From Anaerolineae bacterium (lineage in GTDB: Bacteria > Chloroflexota > Anaerolineae > Aggregatilineales > Phototrophicaceae), in assembly GCA_019912965.1 (NCBI GenBank), contig JAIOHM010000065.1:1-64000 (forward strand): 64,000 bases of DNA. Reading direction: 5' to 3'. Below, in pieces: positions 8,535-16,940 of this stretch (its first letter is position 1; each line of letters opens with the position of its first letter). The notes under the pieces were generated by a model. The model was not told the origin of the DNA and searched no databases. It was given only the letters and a program-made list of their open reading frames with translations. Position numbers and translations under genes: made by a program.

Positions 8535-9257
8535 CTATCGCTTCGGCCCAAACCAGCGGTCGAGTTCATCCAACTCCTGGCGAAGATCATGCTCATGGCT
8601 GGATGCGGGTGTCGGTTGTAACACTTGTTCAGCCACTTTCTGTTTCTCGGTTTCGGTCAACAGGGCGGCATCCAGTTCAGCAACACGCTCTGGCCCCAGC
8701 AAGCGTGTCCAGATGTCGGTGATGGCTTGATCGCGCACTTCGTGAAACAAAGGCATTTGCTGGCGGCGCAGATCGTAATGCTGCCTACCTTCGAGGTCTG
8801 GCACAGTTGCCGGGAACAATACATGACTGTGCAGCCGCTGTACGCCGTTTTCGGTTTGCGGATTGTGAATTACAAAGCTGTATTCAGGCACAGGTAAATT
8901 GCATGCCGCGAAGTAACGTTCCATCATCGTTTCCGTGAGTTCTCGCAGAACAAGTTCGCGTTTGTGGTCTGGCAGCACGGCCATCAGGTCAGGATGTGGT
9001 GAAACGACCATCATCCGCACGAGGACGTTATCCTTGTTCAGTTTGTCCTCTGCAAGCTGCGTACACTGATTGGCAATAGCCCGGTAGTTGTTACCCAAAC
9101 CTCGGTCATACCAGCGCTCGAAGCCTTCATCCTGAGGAATATGACTATCTTTATCATCGCGATACTGCACATACTTTAAAAGCCCAATCAGGTTGCCACG
9201 TTCCTCGTAGGAGTTAAGTTTGTACATCAGGTTGCAGACCAGTGCGTGCTTTTTCAT
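8535..9257 (-). CDS. Small relaxase-like protein (cassette 1)
   Basis: 240 residues. It has LKYVQYRDDKD near residue 27, a helix with NYRAIANQCTQLAED, and a QRLHSHVLFPATVP segment. That HxH arrangement fits the metal site of HUH/MOB-type relaxases, but a clear catalytic Tyr/three-His layout cannot be assigned by eye. The position between ribbon-helix-helix genes and a coupling ATPase supports a role in DNA processing at oriT. The start overlaps the stop of the upstream gene by 4 nt. It is similar in order and motifs to the cassette 2 protein (61728-62414). Confidence 0.7.
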   Translation of the reverse strand: MKKHALVCNLMYKLNSYEERGNLIGLLKYVQYRDDKDSHIPQDEGFERWYDRGLGNNYRAIANQCTQLAEDKLNKDNVLVRMMVVSPHPDLMAVLPDHKRELVLRELTETMMERYFAACNLPVPEYSFVIHNPQTENGVQRLHSHVLFPATVPDLEGRQHYDLRRQQMPLFHEVRDQAITDIWTRLLGPERVAELDAALLTETEKQKVAEQVLQPTPASSHEHDLRQELDELDRWFGPKR

Positions 9258-9673
9258 CGGGTCTTACGCTCGGCTTCGTCCACTTTTGCACGGCTCTCAT
9301 CCAGATGATCTGCCAATACCCGATGGTTCTGAACCGCCAGCCGGATTGCCTGTTCCAGGAGTGCATCGCCCGGAAGTTTCTGCCCGGTTGCATGAGCAAT
9401 CAGTATTGCCAGTGATTGTGCCAGCAGATAGGTCATAACGGTTAAATGCCACTCCAGGCGGCTAATACGCCGTTGAAATGTACTGTTGAAATGGCGTTTA
9501 CTGGCAACCTGCTCGGACTGTTCATCCAGGTAGGAATGCAGTGCTGCCCGCATCAGATCTGCATCGGTCTCAAATCGTTTGGCGATCCGAACTTGTTGAA
9601 GCAAGGTATAAAGTTCCGGCGTGATGCGGGCATACACACGGACGGACTGCGGGGGATCAGCTTTGCGACTCAC
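9254..9673 (-). CDS. MobC-like ribbon-helix-helix accessory protein (cassette 1)
   Basis: 139 residues. Residues 10-50 form a ribbon-helix-helix module (VRVYARITPELYTLL, then FETDADLMRAALHSYLDEQ). The block SKRHFNSTFQRRISRLE follows, and the C-terminal half is helical with a hydrophobic stretch (VMTYLLAQSLAILIA). The block is nearly the same in the cassette 2 homologue (GSRRHFTRTFQDRIDKLE), so this is a specific family. It is likely an oriT-binding accessory factor and autoregulator. It overlaps the 66-residue gene upstream by 17 nt and the relaxase-like gene downstream by 4 nt. Confidence 0.75.
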   Translation of the reverse strand: MSRKADPPQSVRVYARITPELYTLLQQVRIAKRFETDADLMRAALHSYLDEQSEQVASKRHFNSTFQRRISRLEWHLTVMTYLLAQSLAILIAHATGQKLPGDALLEQAIRLAVQNHRVLADHLDESRAKVDEAERKTR

Positions 9674-9857
9674 TGGGCTTCACTTTCTCACGCCGCAGCC
9701 CGGATGCAACCGCATCTGGGCGCTGGGCAGCCGTTCGAACCAGAAACCGAAGCACCTCCGATTGATTTTGTCCGGCGGCGACAACGAGCTTTTGCAACCC
9801 TTCATATTCTGCTGTGGTGAGTCGAATGCCGATATGATGCGGGAAATTCTGGGACAT
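9657..9857 (-). CDS. Small ribbon-helix-helix protein
   Basis: 66 residues with an Arc/CopG-like pattern: IGIRLTTAEYEGLQKLVVAAG, then NQSEVLRFLVRTAAQ. It is the first gene of mobilisation cassette 1 and is probably a DNA-binding regulator or relaxosome component. Its frame overlaps the next gene by 17 nt. Cassette 2 has no counterpart; there the larger ribbon-helix-helix gene comes first. Confidence 0.75.
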   Translation of the reverse strand: MSQNFPHHIGIRLTTAEYEGLQKLVVAAGQNQSEVLRFLVRTAAQRPDAVASGLRREKVKPSESQS

Positions 9858-9882
9858 GCGTGTCTCCCTGTTGCACAGTTTC

Positions 9883-9892
9883 TATCCTCATT
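9883..9892 (-). promoter_or_regulatory. Motif AATGAGGATA shared by both mobilisation cassettes
   Basis: The minus-strand decamer AATGAGGATA begins 26 bp upstream of the first ATG of cassette 1. The same decamer is found at 62826-62835, 27 bp upstream of the first gene of cassette 2. The constant spacing suggests a promoter element or an operator for the ribbon-helix-helix proteins. Confidence 0.45.
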
Positions 9893-9928
9893 GTGGGGAT
9901 GTACAACCAGAGATGCAACGCAAATCCC

Positions 9929-10254
9929 TGAGATACTTGGCTCAGATAGTTGTGTTGAACCGAAGACTGATAAAGGAGTCTAACTTGAACTCAACTGGGT
10001 AACATGTGCGGAACGTGGGTGTGCTGCCGCACGCCCACGCGCTGGCAAGCGGCGCAAGACGCTTGCCAGCGGCGGAGCGCAGACGCGCTCCGCCAAGCCC
10101 CCCGGCGGGTGAGGGGCGGGCTTTTAGCCCGCTACTCCGCCGCACACGCAACTTCCGTCAACGGGAAACAGCTTCACAAACGCACAGACGGCTGGACAGG
10201 TAGAGCAGCTTGGCGGCGGTAGTCAGAAGTTTATGTTTGGGAAGTGGCGCGTGT
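9929..10254. other. Cluster of hairpins upstream of cassette 1, candidate oriT region
   Basis: This non-coding stretch lies between the mobilisation operon and the ssb terminator. It holds CTGAG / CTCAG (9929-9946), CGTGGG / CCCACG near 10014-10039, a perfect 12-bp stem CGCTGGCAAGCG with an 8-nt loop (10040-10071), a perfect 9-bp stem GCGGAGCGC with loop AGAC (10072-10093), a 7-bp stem GCGGGCT (10116-10132), and ACACGC..ACTTCC pairing with GGAAGT..GCGTGT (10144-10254). Position and structure suit an oriT or relaxosome site. No nic motif was recognised, so the call is inferred. Confidence 0.4.
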
Positions 10255-10320
10255 AAAACGAGAGTCCAGGTTATCCAACACTACGGGGGGTGGAAAAGTG
10301 CCAAGCCGCCAGCAACATGC

Positions 10321-10352
10321 AAAAAGGGCGACCACGCACCCGTAGCCGCCCC
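10321..10352 (-). terminator. Rho-independent terminator of ssb, now separated by the intron
   Basis: On the minus strand GGGCGGCTAC and GTGGTCGCCC form a 10-bp stem (with wobble pairs) around a GGGTGC loop, followed by TTTTT. It begins 16 bp after the 3' end of the group II intron. Without the intron it would stand about 16 bp after the ssb stop codon, as expected for its terminator. Confidence 0.85.
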
Positions 10353-10373
10353 AATGCAGGTTGTCGCGTTAAA

Positions 10374-12164
10374 CTAAGCCCAGTGGTCGCCCACTGAACT
10401 CGTCTTCAAAACCGTGCTTGAGACTTTCACCTCACACGGCTCCTCAACTGTATCGTCCTTGACACGGATACCTCGTTCTTGCCTGCTTTTTCGGTCGTGG
10501 CAGTGACCGTGTAGAAGCTGAAGGTTCTGGTAAACATCCTTCCCGCCGTACTGTTTGGGGAGAATGTGGTCAACTTCCCACACATCATCATCTTTGAAGT
10601 ACAAGCCACACAACGGGCATGAGCCGTGCTGCCGTTTCAGCAGTTTGGCAACCCGCGTCGGGAGCAGCGGGTGTTTCCCCATGCGTTTCGCCCAATACGC
10701 CCAGTCGCCGTCAAAGGGAGTGCGTGTTCCTTCAACTTTGGTATGGCGCTCAATCGGCGTGTCAGCATGTTGGAGGAGATCCATCCCGGTTTTTGTCCCG
10801 AAAATCCAACGTCGCTGTGCGCGTTCCATATGCCAGTAGCGAGCAACCGCCTTCTTCAGCGATTGTTTACGATGCCGTCGTTTTGCCCACCAGAGCAGTT
10901 TACGGGTTACCAGATGGTCAAGCTTGCGGAAAATCGTTTTGGAAACGGCTGCGCGATAGTAACCACACCATCCCCGAACGATGGGATTAAGGCGAGCGAT
11001 GACCGCTTCTTGTGGCGCGCTGCTGTGGGTGGTGATGATTTCAGCAATTTGACGGTAGTGCCTTTCAACCGCTTGCGGGCTGGGTTTGATGAGGGTTTTG
11101 CAAGTGAGCTTGACCTGTCCATTACATAAGATTCGTTGTTGAGCCTTCCCCACTGAGAACTGTCGAATGGTAAATCCCAGGAAGTCGAAACCGACATTTC
11201 CTTCATGGGGGTGTAAGGTATGGGTCAGGCGTGTTTTGCTCGATTTCAGTTCTAAGCCCATCGTTTGAAGCCATGCCTCCGCCAGTGTTTTTGCCTTTTC
11301 AATCACGTCGAGATAACGGTGCAGGATGACGAAATCATCTGCGTAACGGATCACGCGGGGTTGCGCACGAGTGAGCCTTTCTCCATTTCGGCGCATCGTT
11401 GAAGGGAAAGCGGAGGTAATGGCGGTTTCAAAGCCGTGCAAGGCAATGTTTGCCAACAAAGGGGAGATAACCCCGCCCTGCGGCGTTCCTGCCTCGGTTG
11501 GAAACAGTTCTTTTCCGTCCATCACTCCCGCTTTCAGCCATATCTTAATGAGGCGGTACAGCAGGGGAAAGGTATTGAGCTTTTCGAGGAGTGCAGCATG
11601 ATTGATTCGGTCGAAGCACTTGGCGATGTCCGCATCCAACACGTATTTGGGCATGTAGTGGATGTTTTTGAAGATGGCTTCAATGGCATCGTGACTGCCT
11701 CGTCCCGGTCGGAAACCATAGCTGTTGGGTTCAAAGCGAGCTTCCCATTCCGGTTCGAGCGCGAGTTTGACCAACGCTTGTAAAGCGCGGTCGGCAATGG
11801 TGGGAATGCCTAACGGTCGCTTTTCCGTTGTTCCGGGCTTGTCAATCCAGACCCGGCGCAGCGGTTGAGCTTTGACAGTGACATTGAGGTTTTGCACGAG
11901 TTCCATACGTTCCTTGTCGGTGAGAGCGGTTTTCCCGTCCACGCCCGGCGTGCGTTTTCCTCGGTTGTCTTGCGTTACCCGTCTAACCGCCAGACAGCGT
12001 GCTGCCCATGAGCGCAGCAGCAGACGTTGAAGTTTGTGGACGATGGAAACATCGCCACGAACGGAGGCTTGGTAAATACGCTTTTGGAGCTTGAAGACCT
12101 GCCGTTCGATGTCTTTCCACGGCAACGCCTTCCATTCATACATCAACCTTTCGGCTGTGTTCAT
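10374..12164 (-). CDS. ltrA: Group II intron reverse transcriptase/maturase with HNH endonuclease
   Basis: 596 residues. The reverse transcriptase core spans about 60-330, with PLGIPTIADRALQ, GFRPGRGSHDA, GTPQGGVISPLLANI and the active site YADD at 274-277. The maturase X domain follows. Residues 516-560 are an HNH endonuclease with CPLCG, EVDHILPKQYGG and HGHCHD. The protein supports splicing and retrohoming. It looks intact. The last 23 codons are read through the RNA domain V and VI sequence and end in its stem, so the C-terminal tail is set by RNA structure rather than protein function. Confidence 0.95.
   Translation of the reverse strand: MNTAERLMYEWKALPWKDIERQVFKLQKRIYQASVRGDVSIVHKLQRLLLRSWAARCLAVRRVTQDNRGKRTPGVDGKTALTDKERMELVQNLNVTVKAQPLRRVWIDKPGTTEKRPLGIPTIADRALQALVKLALEPEWEARFEPNSYGFRPGRGSHDAIEAIFKNIHYMPKYVLDADIAKCFDRINHAALLEKLNTFPLLYRLIKIWLKAGVMDGKELFPTEAGTPQGGVISPLLANIALHGFETAITSAFPSTMRRNGERLTRAQPRVIRYADDFVILHRYLDVIEKAKTLAEAWLQTMGLELKSSKTRLTHTLHPHEGNVGFDFLGFTIRQFSVGKAQQRILCNGQVKLTCKTLIKPSPQAVERHYRQIAEIITTHSSAPQEAVIARLNPIVRGWCGYYRAAVSKTIFRKLDHLVTRKLLWWAKRRHRKQSLKKAVARYWHMERAQRRWIFGTKTGMDLLQHADTPIERHTKVEGTRTPFDGDWAYWAKRMGKHPLLPTRVAKLLKRQHGSCPLCGLYFKDDDVWEVDHILPKQYGGKDVYQNLQLLHGHCHDRKSRQERGIRVKDDTVEEPCEVKVSSTVLKTSSVGDHWA
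10376..10442 (-). ncRNA. Group II intron domains V and VI
   Basis: Domain V (10407-10442, minus) begins GAGCCGTGTGAGGTGAAAGT and closes with CAAGCACGGTTTT, the standard two-part hairpin with a GAAA-type apical loop. Domain VI follows, with TTCAGTGG / CCACTGGG around a GCGA tetraloop and an unpaired A eight bases from the predicted 3' splice site. Both overlap the 3' end of the maturase frame. Confidence 0.88.
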
Positions 12165-12765
12165 AACGTCTGTACTCCTACTTGTGTCTTTACCCTCGAT
12201 ACACTTGTGCTCACGTCAGCATATCCACCGGTTGTTTGTTTCCCGTGTGGCGTTCGCTTCTTGAGCAATCCCACTTGTGCCTCGCTTGCGGTTGGCTACC
12301 TGCTCCCGTCACCGAGAGAGCAAAAGCACAAGTTATCCCGTTCCGAATAGGTGTTTTGCGCTGCCTTAGAGCCACACTGCTCCCCCGGGTTTATGAAGGG
12401 TAGACCGGGTCGCTTCTAAGTACGCCCGGCTTCGTTATCCTTGTCCGTTTTGGACCAAGCCAATAATCCGCGTAGGCTTGTTCATCCTAACGAGGGCTAA
12501 TGTGTTCGCTCACGCTGCTCATAGCAGCCTACTTGCGAGCGTTCCCGGTCGGATTCCGAGTGACTCGCTTCCACCCCGCTTCGCCAGATTGAGAGCCAGT
12601 CGCACCAGCGGGGGCGTGTATTTCCTGTCTACCACAGGGTCAGGAATTGGCGCGAAGCCTCACCTGACATCACCTATTCAGTTGTCAACCGGAGGGCTGT
12701 GACACCCTCCGATTGCCTCTCATCCCTGCACATTACGATGTGCATTTCGAGAGAACGGGTCGCAC
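12165..12765 (-). ncRNA. 5' part of the group II intron RNA (domains I-IV)
   Basis: About 600 nt between GTGCG and the maturase ATG, with no gene. It starts GTGCGACCCGTTCTC and holds many short self-complementary stems, such as ATGCACAT/ATGTGCA near 12733-12748 and GGAGGGTGTCACAGCCCTCC near 12694-12713, as expected of domain I. The pairing partner of the 5' exon was not found by eye. Confidence 0.75.
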
Positions 12766-13131
12766 CTAGAATGGAATGTCCTGGCCTTCGCCTTCGTCTG
12801 TACCGTCTTCACCGCCGGATGCACTGTCCATAAACTGTACCCGATTGGCAGTCAGTTCCAGACTTGCACGCGGCTGTCCGTCCCGGTCAACGTAAGCGCT
12901 GGCACGAAGATTGCTGCCTTCCACCAGCACCCGTCGCCCCTTCTCCAGATACTTGACGACGGTCTCCGCCAGTCCATTCCAGGCCGTCACGCGATACCAC
13001 GTCACAGTCTGTTTTTCGCCGCGACGGTTGTTTACCGCTACGGAGAAGGTGGCAACTGGCTGCCCATTGGCTTCACGCAGTTCGGGCGTATCACCCAGGT
13101 TGCCGACGATAATGTGAATTTGGTAGGACAT
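12766..13131 (-). CDS. ssb: Single-stranded DNA-binding protein
   Basis: 121 residues with an OB fold of the bacterial SSB family: IIVGNLGDTPELREANGQPV, FSVAVNNRR, WYRVTAWNGLAETVVKYLEK and GRRVLVEGSN. A short acidic tail ends in DIPF, the protein-interaction tip. It protects single-stranded DNA during transfer and replication. The ATG at 13131 has GGAGGT upstream. The stop codon TAG is the last three bases of the 5' exon of the group II intron. The near edge of palindrome B is 36 bp upstream of the start, which suggests that expression may be tied to that structure. Confidence 0.95.
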   Translation of the reverse strand: MSYQIHIIVGNLGDTPELREANGQPVATFSVAVNNRRGEKQTVTWYRVTAWNGLAETVVKYLEKGRRVLVEGSNLRASAYVDRDGQPRASLELTANRVQFMDSASGGEDGTDEGEGQDIPF

Positions 13132-13789
13132 AGTCCAAACCTCCCGGCGCTGTGCGCCTGCTAATTCGCTCCGACCCTGTGCCGGAGTTGCCGCGCCATC
13201 GGCACGTTCCCTGAACCGGACGTGTCAAGGGAACCCGTAGGGCGCTCGTGGTGAGTGAAACGGCACAAGCCAGGAGCGAGCGCCTTGACACAACGGCGGA
13301 ACGTGCCACAGTGGCAAGACTCCGCGCACAGTCTGGCGACGGAGCGCAAACAGGCTGCCTCAGCGCTGTATGGAAGGGGTAGATGTCCAACTAGACACAA
13401 TCAGCGTTCAGGTCAGCCCGACGACCAGCCTGAGAAGCCTGAGCAGCATACCGCCTTCATCCTGCGACACCGATGCGATAAACGTGATGGGGACGCACGC
13501 ACGGATAGAAGAATGGCGGGGGCGATAAAGAAAGGGTGGCGTGATTGCGGTGGAAGGATTGTTCAGCCAGCGGAGGTGAGACAGACGGCAACAGGTAACT
13601 GACTGGAATGCGGCAGTGAAGCGCATCCGGCAACCCTTGGTACAGCCAGGCGGGGCAGACCATACAGCGCCTGCAAATTGCGTGTTACGGTGCGTTAGTC
13701 GATGTTTTAACTCGGTGCGCCAGCGGTGCGGCACTCCGGGGGTGGGTGGTGGGCTATCAACGGAGGCGCGCAGCGCCTTCCACTTCATT
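13132..13789. other. 658-bp non-coding region upstream of ssb
   Basis: It contains palindrome B (13167-13346) next to the ssb start and then about 440 bp with no gene that can be supported. Frames crossing it on the minus strand are rich in Pro, His and Ser with no recognisable motif. A small stem AGGCGC/GCGCCT near 13765-13777 is the only other structure noticed. Confidence 0.6.
13167..13346. repeat. Long nested palindrome B with conserved 26-nt loop
   Basis: Nested arms: CGCTCCG 13167-13173 with 13340-13346; CGGAGT 13183-13188 with 13319-13324; GGCACGTTCC 13201-13210 with 13298-13307; GTGTCAA 13222-13228 with 13285-13291; GGCGCTCG 13241-13248 with 13277-13284. The loop is 13250-13275, begins GGTGAGTGAAACGGCAC and ends AAGCCAGGA. 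It differs from the loop of palindrome A in only four positions, with the same length and the same orientation to the downstream minus-strand gene. The structure ends 36 bp before the ssb start. Confidence 0.8.
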
Positions 13790-13975
13790 TTAGACTTCGT
13801 TATCCAAAAGATCACTGGAGGTGTCTAAATTGACATTATTGGCATCACCTTTGAACAGTTCCTCCAATTCCTGTTCCCATTGTTCAACCAGTTCCTCAAC
13901 GATCTCATCCGGGAAGGAGCGAAGTAGTATCTGAATACGCTCCAACAGTTCAGCACGGCGCAGGTCATCGCCCAT
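13790..13975 (-). CDS. Small acidic protein of unknown function
   Basis: 61 residues, strongly acidic and helical (LLERIQILLRSFPDEIVEEL, VEQWEQELEELF). It is not recognised. The ATG at 13975 has GAGG 4 nt upstream, which is short but usable. It lies 123 bp downstream of the MalT-like regulator on the same strand, after a likely terminator, so it may have its own promoter. Existence is moderately supported by coding-like composition only. Confidence 0.45.
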   Translation of the reverse strand: MGDDLRRAELLERIQILLRSFPDEIVEELVEQWEQELEELFKGDANNVNLDTSSDLLDNEV

Positions 13976-14058
13976 CTTGCCTCTTTATTTACCTTTCAAT
14001 AGATGCTCACTTATTCCAATGCGGGATTTTAATGCTATATTAATGCATGGAACATCTC

Positions 14059-14082
14059 TCAAAAGAGGGAGCATTATCTCCC
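14059..14082 (-). terminator. Possible terminator of the MalT-like gene
   Basis: The minus strand reads GGGAG, a 6-nt loop, CTCCC, then TCTTTTGAG, starting 17 bp after the stop at 14099. The stem is short, so confidence is moderate. Confidence 0.5.
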
Positions 14083-14098
14083 AAAAGGGGTATTATGC

Positions 14099-16801
14099 TC
14101 AATCGACGAGGGATAGCTGTCGTGCACGGGCAACAGCTTGTGTACGATTTTGGACGCTAAGTTTACGAAAAATATGCTTGATATGCGTTTTCACCGTTCC
14201 TTCGGAGATAATCAGCGCTTCGGCGATAGCATGATTGGTTTTTCCCTGTGCAATCAGGTTCAAGACATCTAACTCTCGTTGGCTCAAGGCGTGTTCTCTG
14301 TCTGTAGCCCGCTGAGATAAGTCCAGAGCGATAAACGCGGTGTGTTGAGACTCGTCTTCAAATGCCCGCAGCAACTCCGCAACATAACTCAATGGATCAC
14401 ACGCAGCATCCAGACGGCGTAGCATTGTTTCCATGATGGTGCCACGATCTACAAACGTGCGAATATGCCCTTCCGGTTCTGCAAGAGTAAGTGCTTGCTG
14501 CAAAATTTCAAGTGCTTGGTCGTGCTGCTGTGCCTGCCAGTACGCTGTTGCTTTTACGATCACTGTTTCAAGATACAACCATCCTAAAGTCAATTCCTCT
14601 GAGGCAAGCTCAACCCGATCCAGCAGCGCCAAGACATCCTGAGCCTGACCACGCGCGATCAATACTTCAGCATATGTGAGGTACAACCCCATGCTGGCAA
14701 ATTCAATTGGATCATCAGGACTTAACCCGGCTCGGCGTGCCCAACGCATTGCGCCCTCAACATCACTACGCAGCAAGCGTAAGCGTGCTCGCTGTGCTTC
14801 GAGCAACCGCTGCATGGGGATAAGATTGCCAGTTCTGATATAAGTCTCTGCGTCATTAAGGGCTTGCTGTGAAGCTTCGTACCGTTTACGGGCTTGTTCA
14901 ATCTGAGCGAGCAGGAAGTATCCTGGAAGTTGGGAGCTGATATAAAGCCAAGGATTTGCCAATTGTAAGCCTCGGCGGACCTGCTCGGCGGCTTTATCCA
15001 ACTGATTCCAGGCGTAGAGTTGCGTCCCCATCCCCGTGTAAGCAATACCTGCAACCATTACCAGAGCAGGTCCTCGATCTAAGGCAGCAGTCAGTATCAT
15101 CTGGTAAGTCTCAGCAGCGGCTCGCAGTTTTCCCTGTGTAACCAGAAGGTTTGCGGTATTGCTGTGTGCAATTAACCGTACAACTTCTCCTTCGATATCC
15201 GACGTACTGACTAATCCCTGCTGAAACGTAAGGTCTGCATCGGTCATCTCACCACTTAGCCACTGGGCATAACCAAGATTCATGAGTGCTAACCCACGTA
15301 TCAGCCGGTCTTCACTCGGCAAGTATTGGAGCGCTTGTTGGGCATACAAGGCAGCATTTTCAATATCCCCTCTTAAATGAGCGATTTCAGCGTGGATAAT
15401 GGCAATTTCACCAAGTAACTGTGAAGGATAATCTGTTTTTAGGGATATCTCTGCAATCACTAAATGATCTTCCGCCTGGTGGAACTGACCTCGCATAAGG
15501 AGCGACCAAGCATAGTAGACCGTTACGCGAGGATTTAGATGCAGGTGTTCGGTTGGCAAACGTTCAATCCAGTTGAGCAGTGTCTCTATCGCTCCATCAA
15601 TCAATTTACTGCGTGCCACAGTTTCAACGAGGCTTAAAATCTCATTGGTGTCGCCAGCGGCAAAGGCGTGTTCAACTGCCTGGTCGATGAGTCCGTGTTT
15701 GGTATAGTAGGTGGCAACACGGCGATGAATGTCAGTCAGCCATTCAGGGTGATCGCGCTGTATCCGGTGTTGCAGATATTCCCTCAGTAACCGGGGATAA
15801 CGATAGACCTGTTGATGACGATCAACAGGTCGCGCCAATAGATGCTTATGGGCAAGCTGGTCTAAAATTGCGTGTGCATCACTGTTTTCAGTTATCGCAC
15901 CGCACAGATTACCATCCAGGATTTCTAAAGGGGCAGTACGCAGAAGAAACTCCCGAAAGTTGGATGGAAGTAGATCAAAAACTTCCTCATTGATATAACG
16001 AACGATGTAGGGATCGCTGCCATCAAATTCATGCGGGAACGTTTCCATGCCCGATTGGCGCAGCAGACTCAGCGCGGCTATCCGAAGCGCAGCCGGCCAC
16101 CCTTCCGCCTGTTGTACGAGGCTTTCCACGAATGCGGGAGCAGCTTCGACCTGCATGGTCGCCTGGAAGAAGGTTCTGGTGTCATCCACTGAAAAGCGTA
16201 GATCATCCGCCGTGAATTGTTCGACCTGATGTGCAACATGCAATCTGGCGATATTCATATCGGGTTCTGTCCGAGAGATGACAATCAGGCGTAGAGATGG
16301 TGGTATGTGTATCAACAACCGCTCAATCGCCTCTTGAATTTCGTGGGACACAATATGGTGAAACCCGTCCAGCACCAACGCAAAAGGTTCTTCAAGAGTA
16401 TTCAATACTTGCATCATGCTATTCAACCATTGGTGATCTGCATGAATTCGGGGATTGTATTGGAGGTGTTTCAGCAATTGTGGATGGACGCGCTGCAAAG
16501 CAGCCATTATGTATAACCAGAACCTGGCCGGGTTATTTTCTTCGGGAGCAAGCTGTACCCAGGCAATAGGGTGCTGCCAGTTTACGAGAGTCTGACTTAC
16601 TAATGTGGTCTTACCAAAACCTGCTGGTGCCGTCAGCAAACAAATCCTGGCCTCTGTCATTGCATCGAGCAGGCGTTTCTCAAGGCGAGTACGGGTGATA
16701 GCTTTCGGAACTATACGGGGAATTTGTAGTTTGGCAATCCAAACAGCATGATTACCATCACCGATCGGGTCGTTTGCCAGTGGCGGTTCAGACGGACTCA
16801 C
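14099..16801 (-). CDS. MalT-like LuxR-family ATP-dependent transcriptional regulator
   Basis: 900 residues in the STAND/MalT architecture. A P-loop APAGFGKTT is at 58-66, with LVLDGFHHI as the likely Walker B strand near 145. A winged-helix and then a long TPR-like helical repeat region fill about 330-830. The C-terminal LuxR helix-turn-helix contains LSQRELDVLNLIAQGKTNHA and ISEGTVKTHIKHIFRKL. Such proteins switch on transcription after ligand binding; the ligand is unknown. The gene stands alone on the minus strand, with repeated TTCGTT half-sites 140-170 bp upstream. It could control transfer or integration genes, but nothing in the sequence shows the target. Confidence 0.9.
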   Translation of the reverse strand: MSPSEPPLANDPIGDGNHAVWIAKLQIPRIVPKAITRTRLEKRLLDAMTEARICLLTAPAGFGKTTLVSQTLVNWQHPIAWVQLAPEENNPARFWLYIMAALQRVHPQLLKHLQYNPRIHADHQWLNSMMQVLNTLEEPFALVLDGFHHIVSHEIQEAIERLLIHIPPSLRLIVISRTEPDMNIARLHVAHQVEQFTADDLRFSVDDTRTFFQATMQVEAAPAFVESLVQQAEGWPAALRIAALSLLRQSGMETFPHEFDGSDPYIVRYINEEVFDLLPSNFREFLLRTAPLEILDGNLCGAITENSDAHAILDQLAHKHLLARPVDRHQQVYRYPRLLREYLQHRIQRDHPEWLTDIHRRVATYYTKHGLIDQAVEHAFAAGDTNEILSLVETVARSKLIDGAIETLLNWIERLPTEHLHLNPRVTVYYAWSLLMRGQFHQAEDHLVIAEISLKTDYPSQLLGEIAIIHAEIAHLRGDIENAALYAQQALQYLPSEDRLIRGLALMNLGYAQWLSGEMTDADLTFQQGLVSTSDIEGEVVRLIAHSNTANLLVTQGKLRAAAETYQMILTAALDRGPALVMVAGIAYTGMGTQLYAWNQLDKAAEQVRRGLQLANPWLYISSQLPGYFLLAQIEQARKRYEASQQALNDAETYIRTGNLIPMQRLLEAQRARLRLLRSDVEGAMRWARRAGLSPDDPIEFASMGLYLTYAEVLIARGQAQDVLALLDRVELASEELTLGWLYLETVIVKATAYWQAQQHDQALEILQQALTLAEPEGHIRTFVDRGTIMETMLRRLDAACDPLSYVAELLRAFEDESQHTAFIALDLSQRATDREHALSQRELDVLNLIAQGKTNHAIAEALIISEGTVKTHIKHIFRKLSVQNRTQAVARARQLSLVD

Positions 16802-16940
16802 ATGACACCTTATTCGTGTTTAAGTGGGTACGCGGCTCTGAACACTTTTCCCTGATAGCATGGGTCTCAGTCGGCGCTTCCACCCTTATACGAGCCGGTG
16901 TTGATATGCAGCCAGCCCATATAATCTGTTAAGCATATGA

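Larger units (their letters stand above)
10368..12765 (-). mobile_element. Group II intron inserted directly after the ssb stop codon
   Basis: The 5' end is placed at 12765, where the minus strand reads TAG|GTGCGACCC; GTGCG is the group II 5' consensus. The 3' end is placed at 10368 (TTTAAC|GCGACAACC), eight bases after a bulged A in domain VI. Domains V and VI are recognisable at 10376-10442. The element is therefore about 2398 nt, with the maturase gene in domain IV. The 5' exon is the last codons and stop of ssb; the 3' exon begins just before its terminator, so splicing or loss would restore a normal ssb transcript end. Boundaries may be off by a few bases. Confidence 0.85.

Noticed and set aside
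10094..10141. Third copy of the conserved palindrome loop (GGTGAG near 10109)
   Set aside because: Only the first six bases match; CGGCACAAGCC is absent and the hairpins here are separate rather than nested.
13408..13815. 135-residue reading frame on the minus strand upstream of ssb
   Set aside because: No motif, a Pro/His/Arg-rich composition and overlap with the end of the small acidic gene; no start signal.
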